NCBI RefSeq assembly: GCF_001866645.1
Contig: NZ_MLYP01000014.1
Coordinates: forward strand, 17,309 to 81,308
DNA length: 64,000 nt
Source of the DNA: Streptomyces colonosanans
GTDB lineage: Bacteria > Actinomycetota > Actinomycetes > Streptomycetales > Streptomycetaceae
Reading direction: 5' to 3'
This document shows positions 39,732-48,603 of the stretch, piece by piece (the first letter of the stretch is position 1; each line of letters starts with the position of its first letter). The translations under genes and the position numbers were made by a program. The notes beneath the pieces are model-generated. The model saw nothing but the letters and a program-made list of their open reading frames with translations, searched no databases and was not told where the DNA came from.

Positions 39732-40169
39732 TCAAGGACGCCTACGGGAGATCTCCAGCAGCAGCGGCCCGGTCGGTGCCGCGGCCACGTCCTCGATCGT
39801 CAGCGGGTCCAGCGAGGCGAAGAACGCCTCCTGGGCCTGCCGCAGGGCACCCCGCAGCCGGCATCCGGAGTTGAGCGGGCAGGGCGTGGTGCCCTCGCAG
39901 TCGACGACGTCACCGCTCCCCTCGAAGGCGCGCACGATCGCGCCGATCGAGGCCGTGCGCCCCGCCTCGGTGAGCGCCAGCCCGCCGCCCCGGCCGCGCC
40001 GGGCCTCGAGCAGCCCCCTGTGCCGGAGTTCGGCGACGATCTTCGCGGCGTGCGTGTACGGCACGTCCATGTGCTCGGCGACCTCACGGGTCGTGGGGCT
40101 GGAGCCGTCGGCGACGGCGAGCCGCATCAGGACGCGCAGCGCGATGTCAGTGGAACGCAGCAGCCGCAT
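39732..40169 (-). CDS. nsrR: Rrf2-family NO-sensing repressor NsrR
   Basis: 145 aa. Winged HTH at the N-terminus (STDIALRVLMRLA, PYTHAAKIVAELRHRGLLEA) and three Cys (91, 97, 103; DCEGTTPC and SGCRL) for an Fe-S cluster that reacts with NO. It represses hmp. The start ATG at 40169 is preferred; a Met 12 codons upstream exists. Its own promoter at 40170-40220 has AATTTGAACCGCAGATT, a possible NsrR site, so autoregulation may occur. Confidence 0.93.
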   Translation of the reverse strand: MRLLRSTDIALRVLMRLAVADGSSPTTREVAEHMDVPYTHAAKIVAELRHRGLLEARRGRGGGLALTEAGRTASIGAIVRAFEGSGDVVDCEGTTPCPLNSGCRLRGALRQAQEAFFASLDPLTIEDVAAAPTGPLLLEISRRRP

Positions 40170-40364
40170 GGGGTTCAGCCTAAATAATGGGAATCTGCGG
40201 TTCAAATTATCGACACAAAAGCCGCCTCTTCGGTCACTCGTGTGTCTCTCCCCGCTCTAGCCCGTCCCCTCCCACTAGCATCAGCGGGCCCGCCGTCTCC
40301 CCCACCACCTCCACGAGCGCTTCGCGGGCACTGGCCATTCCACACCCTCCCTCAAGGACTCACC

Positions 40365-41075
40365 ATGGACAGCGCCCACCAGCCCGGCACCGGCCCCACC
40401 GAGCGCATGGCGCGCCTGGAGGAGATGCGCCATGCCGAGCGCGTCCGCGGGCGCCGCAATCGGGTCCTGACGGTCGGGGCCGTGGTGGTCGCCGCCGGTC
40501 TCGTCGTCGGGGGTGTCGCCCTCGTCGAATCGCAGTCCGGCGACAAGGCCGTCGCGGCGAGCGCCGCGAAGACGAGCGATGCGAAGAGCGGGGTGAAGAC
40601 AAGCGGCGCGAAGGACCCGGGCCACTTCGTCATGGGCGCCGACGGCGTGAAGACCTGGAAGGGCACGCTGGGCCGCACCCACACGACCAAGCCGGTGGCG
40701 TACCCCATGGAGCCTCCGGTCGGCGGCGACCACCACCCGGTGTGGCAGAACTGCAACGGCGACGTCTACACCAAGCCGGTCGCCGACGTGCATGCCGTGC
40801 ACTCGCTGGAGCACGGTGCGGTCTGGGTCACCTACAGCAGCAAGGCGTCCAAGGCGGACGTCGACGCACTCGCGGCCAAGGTCAGCAAGACCCCGTACAC
40901 GCTGATGAGCCCCGTCGAGGACCAGAAGGACCCGCTCATGCTCTCCGCCTGGGCACATCAGCGCACGGTGAAGAGCGCGAGCGACCCGAGCGTCGACGCG
41001 TTCTTCGCCCGGTTCGTCCAGGGCCCCCAGACGCCCGAGCCGGGCGCCGTGTGCACCGGCGGGATGTCCCGGTGA
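40365..41075 (+). CDS. DUF3105 membrane-anchored protein
   Basis: 236 aa. A cytoplasmic basic start (residues 1-32) leads to one membrane segment (about 34-56, VLTVGAVVVAAGLVVGGVAL), then an outside domain with GGDHHPVWQNC and HSLEHGAVWVTY, typical of DUF3105. The function is unknown. The ATG at 40365 follows AAGGAC. Its stop overlaps the next GTG (GTGA), so it is coupled to the DUF305 gene. Conserved His, Cys and Trp could bind metal. Confidence 0.85.
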   Translation: MDSAHQPGTGPTERMARLEEMRHAERVRGRRNRVLTVGAVVVAAGLVVGGVALVESQSGDKAVAASAAKTSDAKSGVKTSGAKDPGHFVMGADGVKTWKGTLGRTHTTKPVAYPMEPPVGGDHHPVWQNCNGDVYTKPVADVHAVHSLEHGAVWVTYSSKASKADVDALAAKVSKTPYTLMSPVEDQKDPLMLSAWAHQRTVKSASDPSVDAFFARFVQGPQTPEPGAVCTGGMSR

Positions 41076-41695
41076 GGTACGCCGGCCTGCTCGCCGGCGC
41101 CACGGCGACGGTGCTCGTCGCGGCCGGGGCGATCACCTACGCGGTCGCCGAGAACGCCGGATCCACGACGCGGACCCCCACCGCCGACTCCGCGGACGCG
41201 GGCTTCGCCCGGGACATGGCGGTCCACCACCAGCAGGCCGTCGAGATGTCGTTCATCGTGCGCGACCGCACCGGGAACGAGGAGGTGCGCCGGCTCGCGT
41301 ACGACATCGCGCAGACGCAGGCCAACCAGCGCGGCATGCTGCTGGGCTGGCTCGATCTGTGGGAGCTGCCGAAGGTGTCGCCCGATCCGCCGATGACATG
41401 GATGGGCATGGGCAAGATGGCCTCCGGCCAGGACGGCGCGCTGATGCCGGGTATGGCCACCGGCACCGAGCTGAAGAAGCTGAACACCCTGAGGGGCAGG
41501 CAGGCCGAGATCCTCTACCTGCAGTTGATGACCGGCCATCACAACGGCGGCATCCACATGGCCGAGGGCTGCGTCGCCAAGTGCACCGTGCGCGTGGAGA
41601 AGAGGCTCGCGCAGGGCATGGTCGACGCACAGCGGTCGGAGATCGAACTGATGACGGCCATGCTCAAGGCGCGGGGCGCGAAGCCTCGCGCCTGA
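41072..41695 (+). CDS. DUF305 protein, probable metal/copper-related
   Basis: 207 aa with an N-terminal membrane anchor (LLAGATATVLVAAGAITYAVA). The DUF305 core has DMAVHHQQAVEMS, a Met-rich part (MTWMGMGKMA, GALMPGM) and MTGHHNGGIHMAEGC. Such His/Met clusters occur in DUF305 proteins near copper genes. It starts with GTG at 41072 overlapping the DUF3105 stop. A 14-bp terminator follows. Metal binding is inferred. Confidence 0.87.
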   Translation: MRYAGLLAGATATVLVAAGAITYAVAENAGSTTRTPTADSADAGFARDMAVHHQQAVEMSFIVRDRTGNEEVRRLAYDIAQTQANQRGMLLGWLDLWELPKVSPDPPMTWMGMGKMASGQDGALMPGMATGTELKKLNTLRGRQAEILYLQLMTGHHNGGIHMAEGCVAKCTVRVEKRLAQGMVDAQRSEIELMTAMLKARGAKPRA

Positions 41696-41725
41696 TGCCG
41701 CGCCCCACGACGCGACCCCGACGTC

Positions 41726-41760
41726 CGATCGCCGCGGAGGCAAGCGCTCCGCGGCGATCG
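41726..41760 (+). terminator. terminator after the DUF3105/DUF305 pair
   Basis: A 14-bp stem, CGATCGCCGCGGAG with CTCCGCGGCGATCG, around a 7-nt loop, 30 nt after the DUF305 stop. Confidence 0.85.
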
Positions 41761-41981
41761 CAACCATGCCGCAACAATCGAAGAGCCGTCGAAACCATTC
41801 CAAACACCCTCTGATTGTGGCTACTTGGCGTTTCCTTGGCTTTCTCATTCCCCTGGCATGAACCGTTCATCGAAAGAGTGGCCCCACCGCGTGATCCATT
41901 CACCGCGCCTTCAGCGCGCGGTGTTCTCCGCGGATCACCGACGGACCACTACATGCGACGAACCGCATCGCAGGGGGTTTT

Positions 41982-43913
41982 ATGAGATCCAATCGCGCCA
42001 AGACGCGCGCCGGGGTGAGCTTGGCGGCGACTCTGCCGCTGCTCGCCGGCGCACTGGCGCTCGGCATATCCGCCGCGCACGCCGCGAACAGCCCCGACCG
42101 GGACGCGCTCGCGGGCACCAAACCCGCGTGGGCGACGGCCGTGGCGGACAAGGGTGCCACGAGCGACAACACCAAGGTCACCGCCCGGGTCTACCTCGCC
42201 GGACGCGACGCGGCGGGACTGACTGCCTTCGCGAAGGCAGTGTCCGACCCGAACTCGCCGATGTACGGCAAGTACTTGAGCGCCCAGCAGGCACGAGCGC
42301 ACTTCGGTGCCACGAAGGCGCAGATCGCCGCGGTGACCAACTGGCTGAAGGCGTCCGGTCTGAAGGTCACCGGCACCACCCAGCGCTACATCGCCGTCAC
42401 CGGTGACGCGGCGGCCGTCCACAAGGCGTTCGGCACCCGACTGCACAACTACGCCAAGGGCAAGCGGACTTACCGTGCCCCGGCGCAGACGGCATCCGTC
42501 CCCGCCTCGCTCGACGGCGCGGTCCTCACCGTCACCGGCCTGGACAACGCCCCGCACAAGGCGAACCACAAGGACACGCTGCCCCCGCCGGACGACGTCT
42601 TCCGCAACTCCGGCCCGTTCTCGTCGTACCACGGCTCCACCGTGGCCACCACGCTGCCCAAGGCGTACGGCCAGCAGATCCCGTACGCGGTCAAGGGCTA
42701 CACCGGCAAGCAGCTGCGCGCCGCGTACGGCGCGGGCCAGGCGACCGGCAAGGGCGTGACCGTCGCGATCACCGACGCGTACGCCTCCCCGACCATCGCC
42801 CAGGACGCGGCCGCCTACGCCGGGAAGAACGGTGACGCGCCCTACGCGAAGCGTCAGCTGACCCAGGTACTGCCGAGCGACTACACGGACACCGAGGAGT
42901 GCGGGGCGGCCGGCTGGTACGGCGAGGAGACCCTCGACGTCGAGGCCGTGCACGCGGTCGCGCCCAAGGCGAACATCGTGTACGTCGGTGCCGCCTCCTG
43001 CTACGACGACGCTCTCATCGACTCGCTGGGCAAGATCGTCGACGGGCACCTGGCGGACATCGTCTCCAACTCGTGGGGCGACATCGAGGCCAACGAGACC
43101 CCGGACGTGGCCGCGGCCTACGACCAGGTCTTCCAGCTGGGCGCGGTCCAGGGCATCGGCTTCTACTTCTCCTCCGGCGACGACGGCGACGAGATCGCCA
43201 ACACCGGGACGAAGCAGGTCGACACCCCCGCCAACTCCGCCTGGGTGACCGCGGTGGGCGGCACCTCGCTGGCGGTCGGCAAGGGCGACACGTACCTGTG
43301 GGAGACCGGCTGGGGCACCCAGAAGGCGACGCTGGCCCCGGGCGGCAAGAGCTGGACGAACTTCCAGTTCAACTCGGGTGCGGGCGGCGGCACCAGCAGG
43401 ACCGTGCCGCAGCCCTTCTACCAGAAGGGCGTCGTGCCGAACTCGCTCGCCACGGCGTACAGCCGGGCCGGCAACCGCGTCGTCCCGGACATCGCGGCGA
43501 TCGCCGACCCGAACACCGGCTTCCTGGTCGGCCAGACGCAGACCTTCCCGGACGGGTCGCAGCAGTACTCCGAATACCGCATCGGCGGCACCTCGCTCGC
43601 CGCTCCGGTGATCGCGGCCGTCCAGGCGCTCGCCCAGCAGGAGCGCGGCAAGCCGATCGGCTTCGCCAACCCGGCGATCTACGACCGCTACGGCTCGAAG
43701 GTCTATCACGACGTGGTGGACACGCCGACCGGCAAGCAGCTCGCGGTCGCCCGCGTGGACTACGCCAACGCCTTCGACGCGACCGACGGTCTGCTCACCT
43801 CGGTGCGCGCCCTCGGCAAGGACAGCTCCCTGAAGGCCGTCCGCGGCTATGACGACGTCACCGGTGTGGGCTCGCCCGCTCCCGGCTACGTCGAGTCGTG
43901 GCGCCGCCACTGA
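41982..43913 (+). CDS. secreted S53 (sedolisin/kumamolisin-type) peptidase
   Basis: 643 aa. Signal peptide ends at about residue 34 (ISAAHA). A propeptide (residues about 45-200) precedes the catalytic domain: GEETLDVEAVHA (Glu and Asp), SSGDDGD (oxyanion Asp) and GGTSLAAP (nucleophile Ser). The C-terminal GYDDVTGVGSP is the calcium-binding end. Acid-active extracellular peptidases of this type degrade proteins. The ATG at 41982 follows AGGGGG. It is preceded by 286 nt, without a clear promoter. Confidence 0.92.
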   Translation: MRSNRAKTRAGVSLAATLPLLAGALALGISAAHAANSPDRDALAGTKPAWATAVADKGATSDNTKVTARVYLAGRDAAGLTAFAKAVSDPNSPMYGKYLSAQQARAHFGATKAQIAAVTNWLKASGLKVTGTTQRYIAVTGDAAAVHKAFGTRLHNYAKGKRTYRAPAQTASVPASLDGAVLTVTGLDNAPHKANHKDTLPPPDDVFRNSGPFSSYHGSTVATTLPKAYGQQIPYAVKGYTGKQLRAAYGAGQATGKGVTVAITDAYASPTIAQDAAAYAGKNGDAPYAKRQLTQVLPSDYTDTEECGAAGWYGEETLDVEAVHAVAPKANIVYVGAASCYDDALIDSLGKIVDGHLADIVSNSWGDIEANETPDVAAAYDQVFQLGAVQGIGFYFSSGDDGDEIANTGTKQVDTPANSAWVTAVGGTSLAVGKGDTYLWETGWGTQKATLAPGGKSWTNFQFNSGAGGGTSRTVPQPFYQKGVVPNSLATAYSRAGNRVVPDIAAIADPNTGFLVGQTQTFPDGSQQYSEYRIGGTSLAAPVIAAVQALAQQERGKPIGFANPAIYDRYGSKVYHDVVDTPTGKQLAVARVDYANAFDATDGLLTSVRALGKDSSLKAVRGYDDVTGVGSPAPGYVESWRRH

Positions 43914-43938
43914 GCACCGGTTCACGCTGTACGCCACA

Positions 43939-43974
43939 GCGCGCCCGTCCCTCGTCACCGGGGGGCGGGCGCGC
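43939..43974 (+). terminator. terminator after the S53 peptidase
   Basis: GCGCGCCCG pairs with CGGGCGCGC (9 bp) around an 18-nt loop, 26 nt after the stop. Confidence 0.7.
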
Positions 43975-44059
43975 CGCGTCGGGCGTCCCCTTCGCCGTGG
44001 AGTGCCCCACGTGGGGCGGCCCACACCCCCATTGTGTCGCTCTGACGATTACTGGCGTC

Positions 44060-44065
44060 TAGACT
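44060..44065 (+). promoter_or_regulatory. -10 hexamer of nadE (leaderless candidate)
   Basis: TAGACT ends 6 nt before the GTG at 44072, with no Shine-Dalgarno sequence. A perfect 14-nt palindrome GCCCCACGTGGGGC at 44004-44017 is a possible operator upstream. Confidence 0.55.
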
Positions 44066-44071
44066 GGGCGC

Positions 44072-45826
44072 GTGCCTCAACTTCGCCTCGCCCTGAATCA
44101 GATCGACTCGACGGTCGGTGATCTCGCCGCAAACGCCGAGGCCGTCGTCCGTTGGACCCGGCACTCCGCCGAGCAGGGAGCGCATCTGGCGGCGTTCCCC
44201 GAGATGGCGCTGACCGGGTATCCCGTCGAGGACCTGGCCCTGCGGTCCTCCTTCGTCGAGGCCTCGCGGGCGGCCCTGAGGGACCTCGCCGCACGGCTCG
44301 CCGACGAGGGTCTCGGGGAGCTGCCGGTGATCGTCGGCTACCTCGACCGCAGCGAGAGCGCCCAGCCGAAGTACGGCCAGCCGGCCGGCGTCCCGCAGAA
44401 CGCGGCGGCGGTGCTGCACCGCGGGAAGATCGCGCTCACCTTCGCCAAGCACCACCTTCCCAACTACGGCGTCTTCGACGAGTACCGCTACTTCGTGCCC
44501 GGTGACACGATGCCGGTCCTGCGGATGCACGGGATCGACATCGCGCTCGCCATCTGCGAGGACCTGTGGCAGGAAGGCGGTCGTGTCCCGGCCGCGCGCA
44601 CCGCGAAGGCCGGACTGCTGGTCTCGATCAACGCCTCGCCCTACGAGCGGGACAAGGACGACACGCGTCTCGAACTGGTCCGCAAGCGGGCCCAGGAGGC
44701 GGGCTGCACCACCGCCTACCTCGCCATGATCGGCGGGCAGGACGAGCTGGTCTTCGACGGGGACTCGATCGTCGTCGGACCGGACGGCGACGTGATCGCG
44801 CGGGCGCCGCAGTTCGCGGAGGGGTGCGTGGTCCTGGACCTCGACCTGCCGGCGGCGGAGGCGGACGCCCCCACGGGCATGGTGGACGACGGCCTGCGCA
44901 TCGACCGGCTGGTGCTGTCCGAGGAGCCGCTGCCGGCGTACGAGCCGGAGCGGACGGGCGGGTACGCCGAGCGGCTGGAGGACGATGAGGAGGTCTACTC
45001 GGCGCTGGTCGTGGGCCTGCGGGCGTACGCGGCGAAGAACGGCTTCCGGTCCGTCCTGATCGGTCTGTCCGGCGGCATCGACTCGGCGCTGGTCGCGGCG
45101 ATCGCCTGCGACGCGGTCGGTGCGGAGAACGTGTACGGCGTGTCGATGCCGTCCAAGTACTCCTCCGACCATTCGAAGGACGACGCGGCGGAGCTGGCGC
45201 GGCGCACGGGCCTGAATTTCCGCACGGTCCCCATCGAGCCGATGTTCACCGCTTACATGGACTCGCTGGGCCTGACCGGGCTGGCGGAGGAGAACCTCCA
45301 GTCCCGTCTGCGCGGCACGCTGCTGATGGCGATCTCCAACCAGGAGGGCCACATCGTGCTGGCGCCCGGCAACAAGTCGGAGCTGGCGGTGGGCTACTCG
45401 ACGCTGTACGGCGACTCGGTGGGCGCCTACGGCCCGATCAAGGACGTGTACAAGACGTCGATCTTCCACCTGGCGCACTGGCGGAACCGGGCCGCCGAGG
45501 AACGCGGCCAGACCCCGCCGATCCCGGAGAACTCGATCGCGAAGCCGCCGAGCGCGGAGCTGCGCCCGGGCCAGGTCGACACGGACTCACTGCCCGACTA
45601 TCCGGTCCTGGACGCGATCCTGGATCTGTACGTGGACCAGGACAAGGGCGCGGACGAGATCACGGAGGCGGGCTTCGACCGCCAGCTGGTCGTGAAGACG
45701 CTGCGGATGGTCGACACGGCCGAGTACAAGCGCCGCCAGTACCCGCCGGGCACGAAGATCTCGGCGAAGGGCTTCGGCAAGGACCGCCGCCTGCCGATCA
45801 CGAACAGGTGGCGCGAGCACGCGTAG
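44072..45826 (+). CDS. nadE: glutamine-dependent NAD+ synthetase
   Basis: 584 aa. The N-terminal glutaminase (CN-hydrolase) domain has Glu in AFPEMALTGYP, Lys in AKHHLPNYGVFDE and Cys in LAICEDLW. The C-terminal NAD synthase has the ATP loop GLSGGIDSALVA. It makes NAD from deamido-NAD using glutamine. The start is GTG at 44072 (VPQLRLALNQ). It meets the MFS gene tail to tail with a hairpin between. Confidence 0.95.
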   Translation: MPQLRLALNQIDSTVGDLAANAEAVVRWTRHSAEQGAHLAAFPEMALTGYPVEDLALRSSFVEASRAALRDLAARLADEGLGELPVIVGYLDRSESAQPKYGQPAGVPQNAAAVLHRGKIALTFAKHHLPNYGVFDEYRYFVPGDTMPVLRMHGIDIALAICEDLWQEGGRVPAARTAKAGLLVSINASPYERDKDDTRLELVRKRAQEAGCTTAYLAMIGGQDELVFDGDSIVVGPDGDVIARAPQFAEGCVVLDLDLPAAEADAPTGMVDDGLRIDRLVLSEEPLPAYEPERTGGYAERLEDDEEVYSALVVGLRAYAAKNGFRSVLIGLSGGIDSALVAAIACDAVGAENVYGVSMPSKYSSDHSKDDAAELARRTGLNFRTVPIEPMFTAYMDSLGLTGLAEENLQSRLRGTLLMAISNQEGHIVLAPGNKSELAVGYSTLYGDSVGAYGPIKDVYKTSIFHLAHWRNRAAEERGQTPPIPENSIAKPPSAELRPGQVDTDSLPDYPVLDAILDLYVDQDKGADEITEAGFDRQLVVKTLRMVDTAEYKRRQYPPGTKISAKGFGKDRRLPITNRWREHA

Positions 45827-45914
45827 CGCTCCGCCGGGGGCGCCCTGCTGCGCCCAAGACCGTTCGGGGCGCGCGGCCGAGCGGGCTCACCTCTGCTCAG
45901 TCCACAGGAACGGT

Positions 45915-45944
45915 GCCCCCGGCTTGGGTTTCCATACCGGGGGC
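45915..45944. terminator. terminator between nadE and the MFS gene
   Basis: GCCCCCGG with CCGGGGGC (8 bp) and a 14-nt loop (cttgggtttccata), in the convergent interval. Confidence 0.6.
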
Positions 45945-45946
45945 TG

Positions 45947-46090
45947 CCGTTGCCGCGGCGGCGTGGGGGCTCAGCCGCGCAGGCTCTCCGCGGACTCCGG
46001 GACATGCGCCGCCACCAGCCGTTGCCGCGGCGGCGTGGGGGCTCAGCCGCGCAGGCTCTCCGCGGACTCCGGGACATGCGCCGCCACCAG
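45947..46090. repeat. 72-bp perfect tandem duplication at the 3' end of an MFS gene
   Basis: Positions 45947-46018 and 46019-46090 are identical over 72 nt. The right copy holds the last 16 codons and stop of the MFS gene; the left copy repeats them after the stop, leaving a second, unused C-terminus. The length is a multiple of three. It is most likely a recent slippage or recombination event, or an assembly artefact. Confidence 0.9.
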
Positions 46091-47260
46091 CCGTTCCTGC
46101 CCGGCCTGCGGAGCAGCCCCGCGGTCGACCGCGTACGCGACGCCCGCCACCGCCAGCCCCAGCACCGCCAGCCCCGCGCCCGCGACCGCCGGGGAGGTGA
46201 CCGAGAAGCCCGCGGCCAGTGCGAGCCCGCCGATCCAGGCGCCGCCCGCGTTCGCCAGGTTGAAGGCAGCCTGGTTCGCCGAGGACGCCAGCGACGGGGC
46301 CGCCGACGCCTTCTCCATGACCATCAGCTGCAGCGGCGAGCCGGTGATGAACGCCGCCGTGCCCACCAGCGTCACCGCCACGGCCGCGCTCCACTCGGCG
46401 CCCATGAGCAGCGGGAACAGGGACAGCACCACCGCCAGCGAGGTCAGGCCGCCGAACAGCGTGCCCCGCAGCGAGTGGTCCGCCAGCCGGCCGCCGACGA
46501 GGTTGCCGATCGTCGCGCCGACCCCGAACAGGGCCAGCAGCAGGGTGACACTGCCCTCCGCGTACCCCGCCGCGTCCGTCAGCATCGGCGCCACATAGCT
46601 GTACGCCGAGAACAGCGCCCCGAAGCCCGCCACCGTCGTACCCAACGCCAGCCAGACCGGCAGTGAGCGCAGGGCCGCCAGCTCGCCCCGCAGACCGACG
46701 GCCGGGATGTCGGTGTGGACCCTCGGGATCAGGAGGAAGAGGGAGGCGATCGCGGCCACGCCGATGGCACTCACGCCCAGGAACGCGACCCGCCAGCCCA
46801 GGTGCTGGCCCGTCAGCGTCGCCACCGGCACGCCCGCGACGTTCGCGATCGTCAGTCCGAGGAACATCAGCGAGACCGAGCGGGCCTTGCGCTCGGGCGC
46901 GACCAGGTTCGTGGCGACGACCGCGCCGACCCCGAAGAACGCCCCGTGCGGCAGACCGCTCAGGAAGCGCGCGGCCAGCAGCCAGTGGTAGCCGGGGGCG
47001 AGGCCGGACAGCGCGTTGCCCAGCACGAACAGGACCATCAGTCCGATCAGGACCGTACGGCGGGACATCCGGGCCGTGACCGCGGCGAGCAGCGGCGCGC
47101 CGATCACCACGCCCAGCGCGTACGCCGAGACCAGATGCCCGGCGGCGGGGATGGATATGTGCAGGTCGTTCGCGACGTTGGGCAGCAGGCCCATCATCAC
47201 GAACTCGGTGGTGCCTATGCCGAAGGCGCCCACGGCGAGGGCGAGCAGGGCCAGGGGCAT
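46043..47260 (-). CDS. MFS transporter, DHA1 (drug:H+) type
   Basis: 405 aa with 12 membrane segments. MPLALLALAVGAFGIGTTEF at the start and the loop ARMSRRTVLIG between segments 2 and 3 are as in AraJ/YdhP-like exporters. The substrate is unknown. The upstream region has GTTCCGC and GCGGAAC arms, a likely operator. Its 3' end lies in a 72-bp duplication, but the frame is intact. Confidence 0.9.
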   Translation of the reverse strand: MPLALLALAVGAFGIGTTEFVMMGLLPNVANDLHISIPAAGHLVSAYALGVVIGAPLLAAVTARMSRRTVLIGLMVLFVLGNALSGLAPGYHWLLAARFLSGLPHGAFFGVGAVVATNLVAPERKARSVSLMFLGLTIANVAGVPVATLTGQHLGWRVAFLGVSAIGVAAIASLFLLIPRVHTDIPAVGLRGELAALRSLPVWLALGTTVAGFGALFSAYSYVAPMLTDAAGYAEGSVTLLLALFGVGATIGNLVGGRLADHSLRGTLFGGLTSLAVVLSLFPLLMGAEWSAAVAVTLVGTAAFITGSPLQLMVMEKASAAPSLASSANQAAFNLANAGGAWIGGLALAAGFSVTSPAVAGAGLAVLGLAVAGVAYAVDRGAAPQAGQERLVAAHVPESAESLRG

Positions 47261-47286
47261 GAAGGGCCTTGCCTTTCAGGAGCGGG

Positions 47287-47318
47287 GTTCCGCTTCATCA
47301 TATGTTCGACTGCGGAAC
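47287..47318. promoter_or_regulatory. inverted repeat upstream of the MFS gene
   Basis: GTTCCGC at 47287-47293 and GCGGAAC at 47312-47318 enclose TTCATCATATGTTCGACT; TGTTC-n7-GAACA is a nested palindrome. It lies 27-58 nt before the MFS start and could be an operator for an unlinked repressor. Confidence 0.55.
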
Positions 47319-47382
47319 AAACCATGGCAGGCCCGGTGTTCCGGGAGGTGAAGGCACGGTTACCGGCACAAGGCCGCGCCGG

Positions 47383-48423
47383 TCAGGACGCGGAGGGGGC
47401 GAACTTCACCCGTGCCGCGACCGGCAGGTGGTCGCTTCCCGTCCGTGGCAGGGTCCACGAGCTTACCGGCTCGACGTCCCTGACCATGATCTGGTCGATG
47501 CGCGCCATCGGGAACGACGCCGGCCAGCTGAACCCGAAGCCACTGCCCGCCGCGCCCTGCGTGGAGCGCATCTGCGAGGTGACGGCGTTGAGCGAGCGGT
47601 CGTTCATGGTGCCGTTCAGATCGCCGAGCAGGATCACCCGGTTCAGTTTCTCGTCGGCGATGGCCTCGCCGAGCGCGTCCGCGCTGGTGTCCCGCTGCCG
47701 GGCGGTGAACCCGGCCTCCAGCTTCACCCGCACCGAGGGCATGTGGGCGACGTAGACGGCGACCTTCCCCTCCGGTGTGGTCAGGGTGGCCCGCATCGCC
47801 CGCTTCCAGCCCAGCTTGATGTCGACGGCCTCGACACCGGTCATCGGGTACTTGCTCCACAGGGCGACGGTACCGACGACCGCGTGGTACGGGTACGCCG
47901 GCGCCAGCGCCTTCTCGTACACCGGGACCGCGGACGCCGTCAGCTCCTCCAGGGCCAGCACCTGCGCCCCGGACGCGGCCACGTCACGGGCGGTGCCGAC
48001 GGGGTCGGGGTTCTCGGCGTTCACGTTGTGCGTGGCGACCATCAGGTCGCCACCGCCGCCGGTCTTGTCGCCGAGCAGCCCGCCGAAGAGGTTCAGCCAG
48101 ATCGCCGCCGGCAGCAGGACGGCGACCAGCGCGGTCGCCGACCTCCTCACCAGCGCGAGGAGCAGCAGCAGGGGGACGAGAACGACCCCGAGCCAGGGCA
48201 GGAACGTCTCGGTGAGGCTGCCGAGGTTGCCGACCCGGTTGGGGATCTGGGCGTGCAGCAGCATCACCAGCCCGACGATCACCGCGAGGACGGCCACAAC
48301 GGTTCCGCGGCGCCAGATGCCGCGGTCGCCGCGCAGACCGTCGCACAGGCGCCGGAGCCGGGATCCTCGGCGGTCCGGTCCCGAGCCGCCGCTGCCCGTC
48401 TCCGTCATGTACGCCTGCGCCAT
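47383..48423 (-). CDS. endonuclease/exonuclease/phosphatase-family membrane protein
   Basis: 346 aa. Three hydrophobic segments (about residues 43-115) precede an EEP domain: THNVNAENPD (metal/active site), ALEELTAS, WSKYPMTG, LLGDLNGTMND and TGSDHLPV (final Asp-His). The domain should be outside the membrane. Such proteins may act on lipids or nucleic acids; the target is unknown. The first Met (48423) was taken; Met6 is an alternative. Confidence 0.85.
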   Translation of the reverse strand: MAQAYMTETGSGGSGPDRRGSRLRRLCDGLRGDRGIWRRGTVVAVLAVIVGLVMLLHAQIPNRVGNLGSLTETFLPWLGVVLVPLLLLLALVRRSATALVAVLLPAAIWLNLFGGLLGDKTGGGGDLMVATHNVNAENPDPVGTARDVAASGAQVLALEELTASAVPVYEKALAPAYPYHAVVGTVALWSKYPMTGVEAVDIKLGWKRAMRATLTTPEGKVAVYVAHMPSVRVKLEAGFTARQRDTSADALGEAIADEKLNRVILLGDLNGTMNDRSLNAVTSQMRSTQGAAGSGFGFSWPASFPMARIDQIMVRDVEPVSSWTLPRTGSDHLPVAARVKFAPSAS

Positions 48424-48603
48424 ACCGTCGCCTCACAGCCTGCCGTGCACACCGTCGTCTCCCCGCGGTACGACCCTAGGGGATGATCGGTTCCGTTCCT
48501 GCCGCCCCATGACGGCCGTACGGGCACAAGGACGACGAAGACGGCGCAGGAAGTTCCACACGGGCACACGAGCGGACCTTCTGTGACGAAACGCGTACAC
48601 GGC

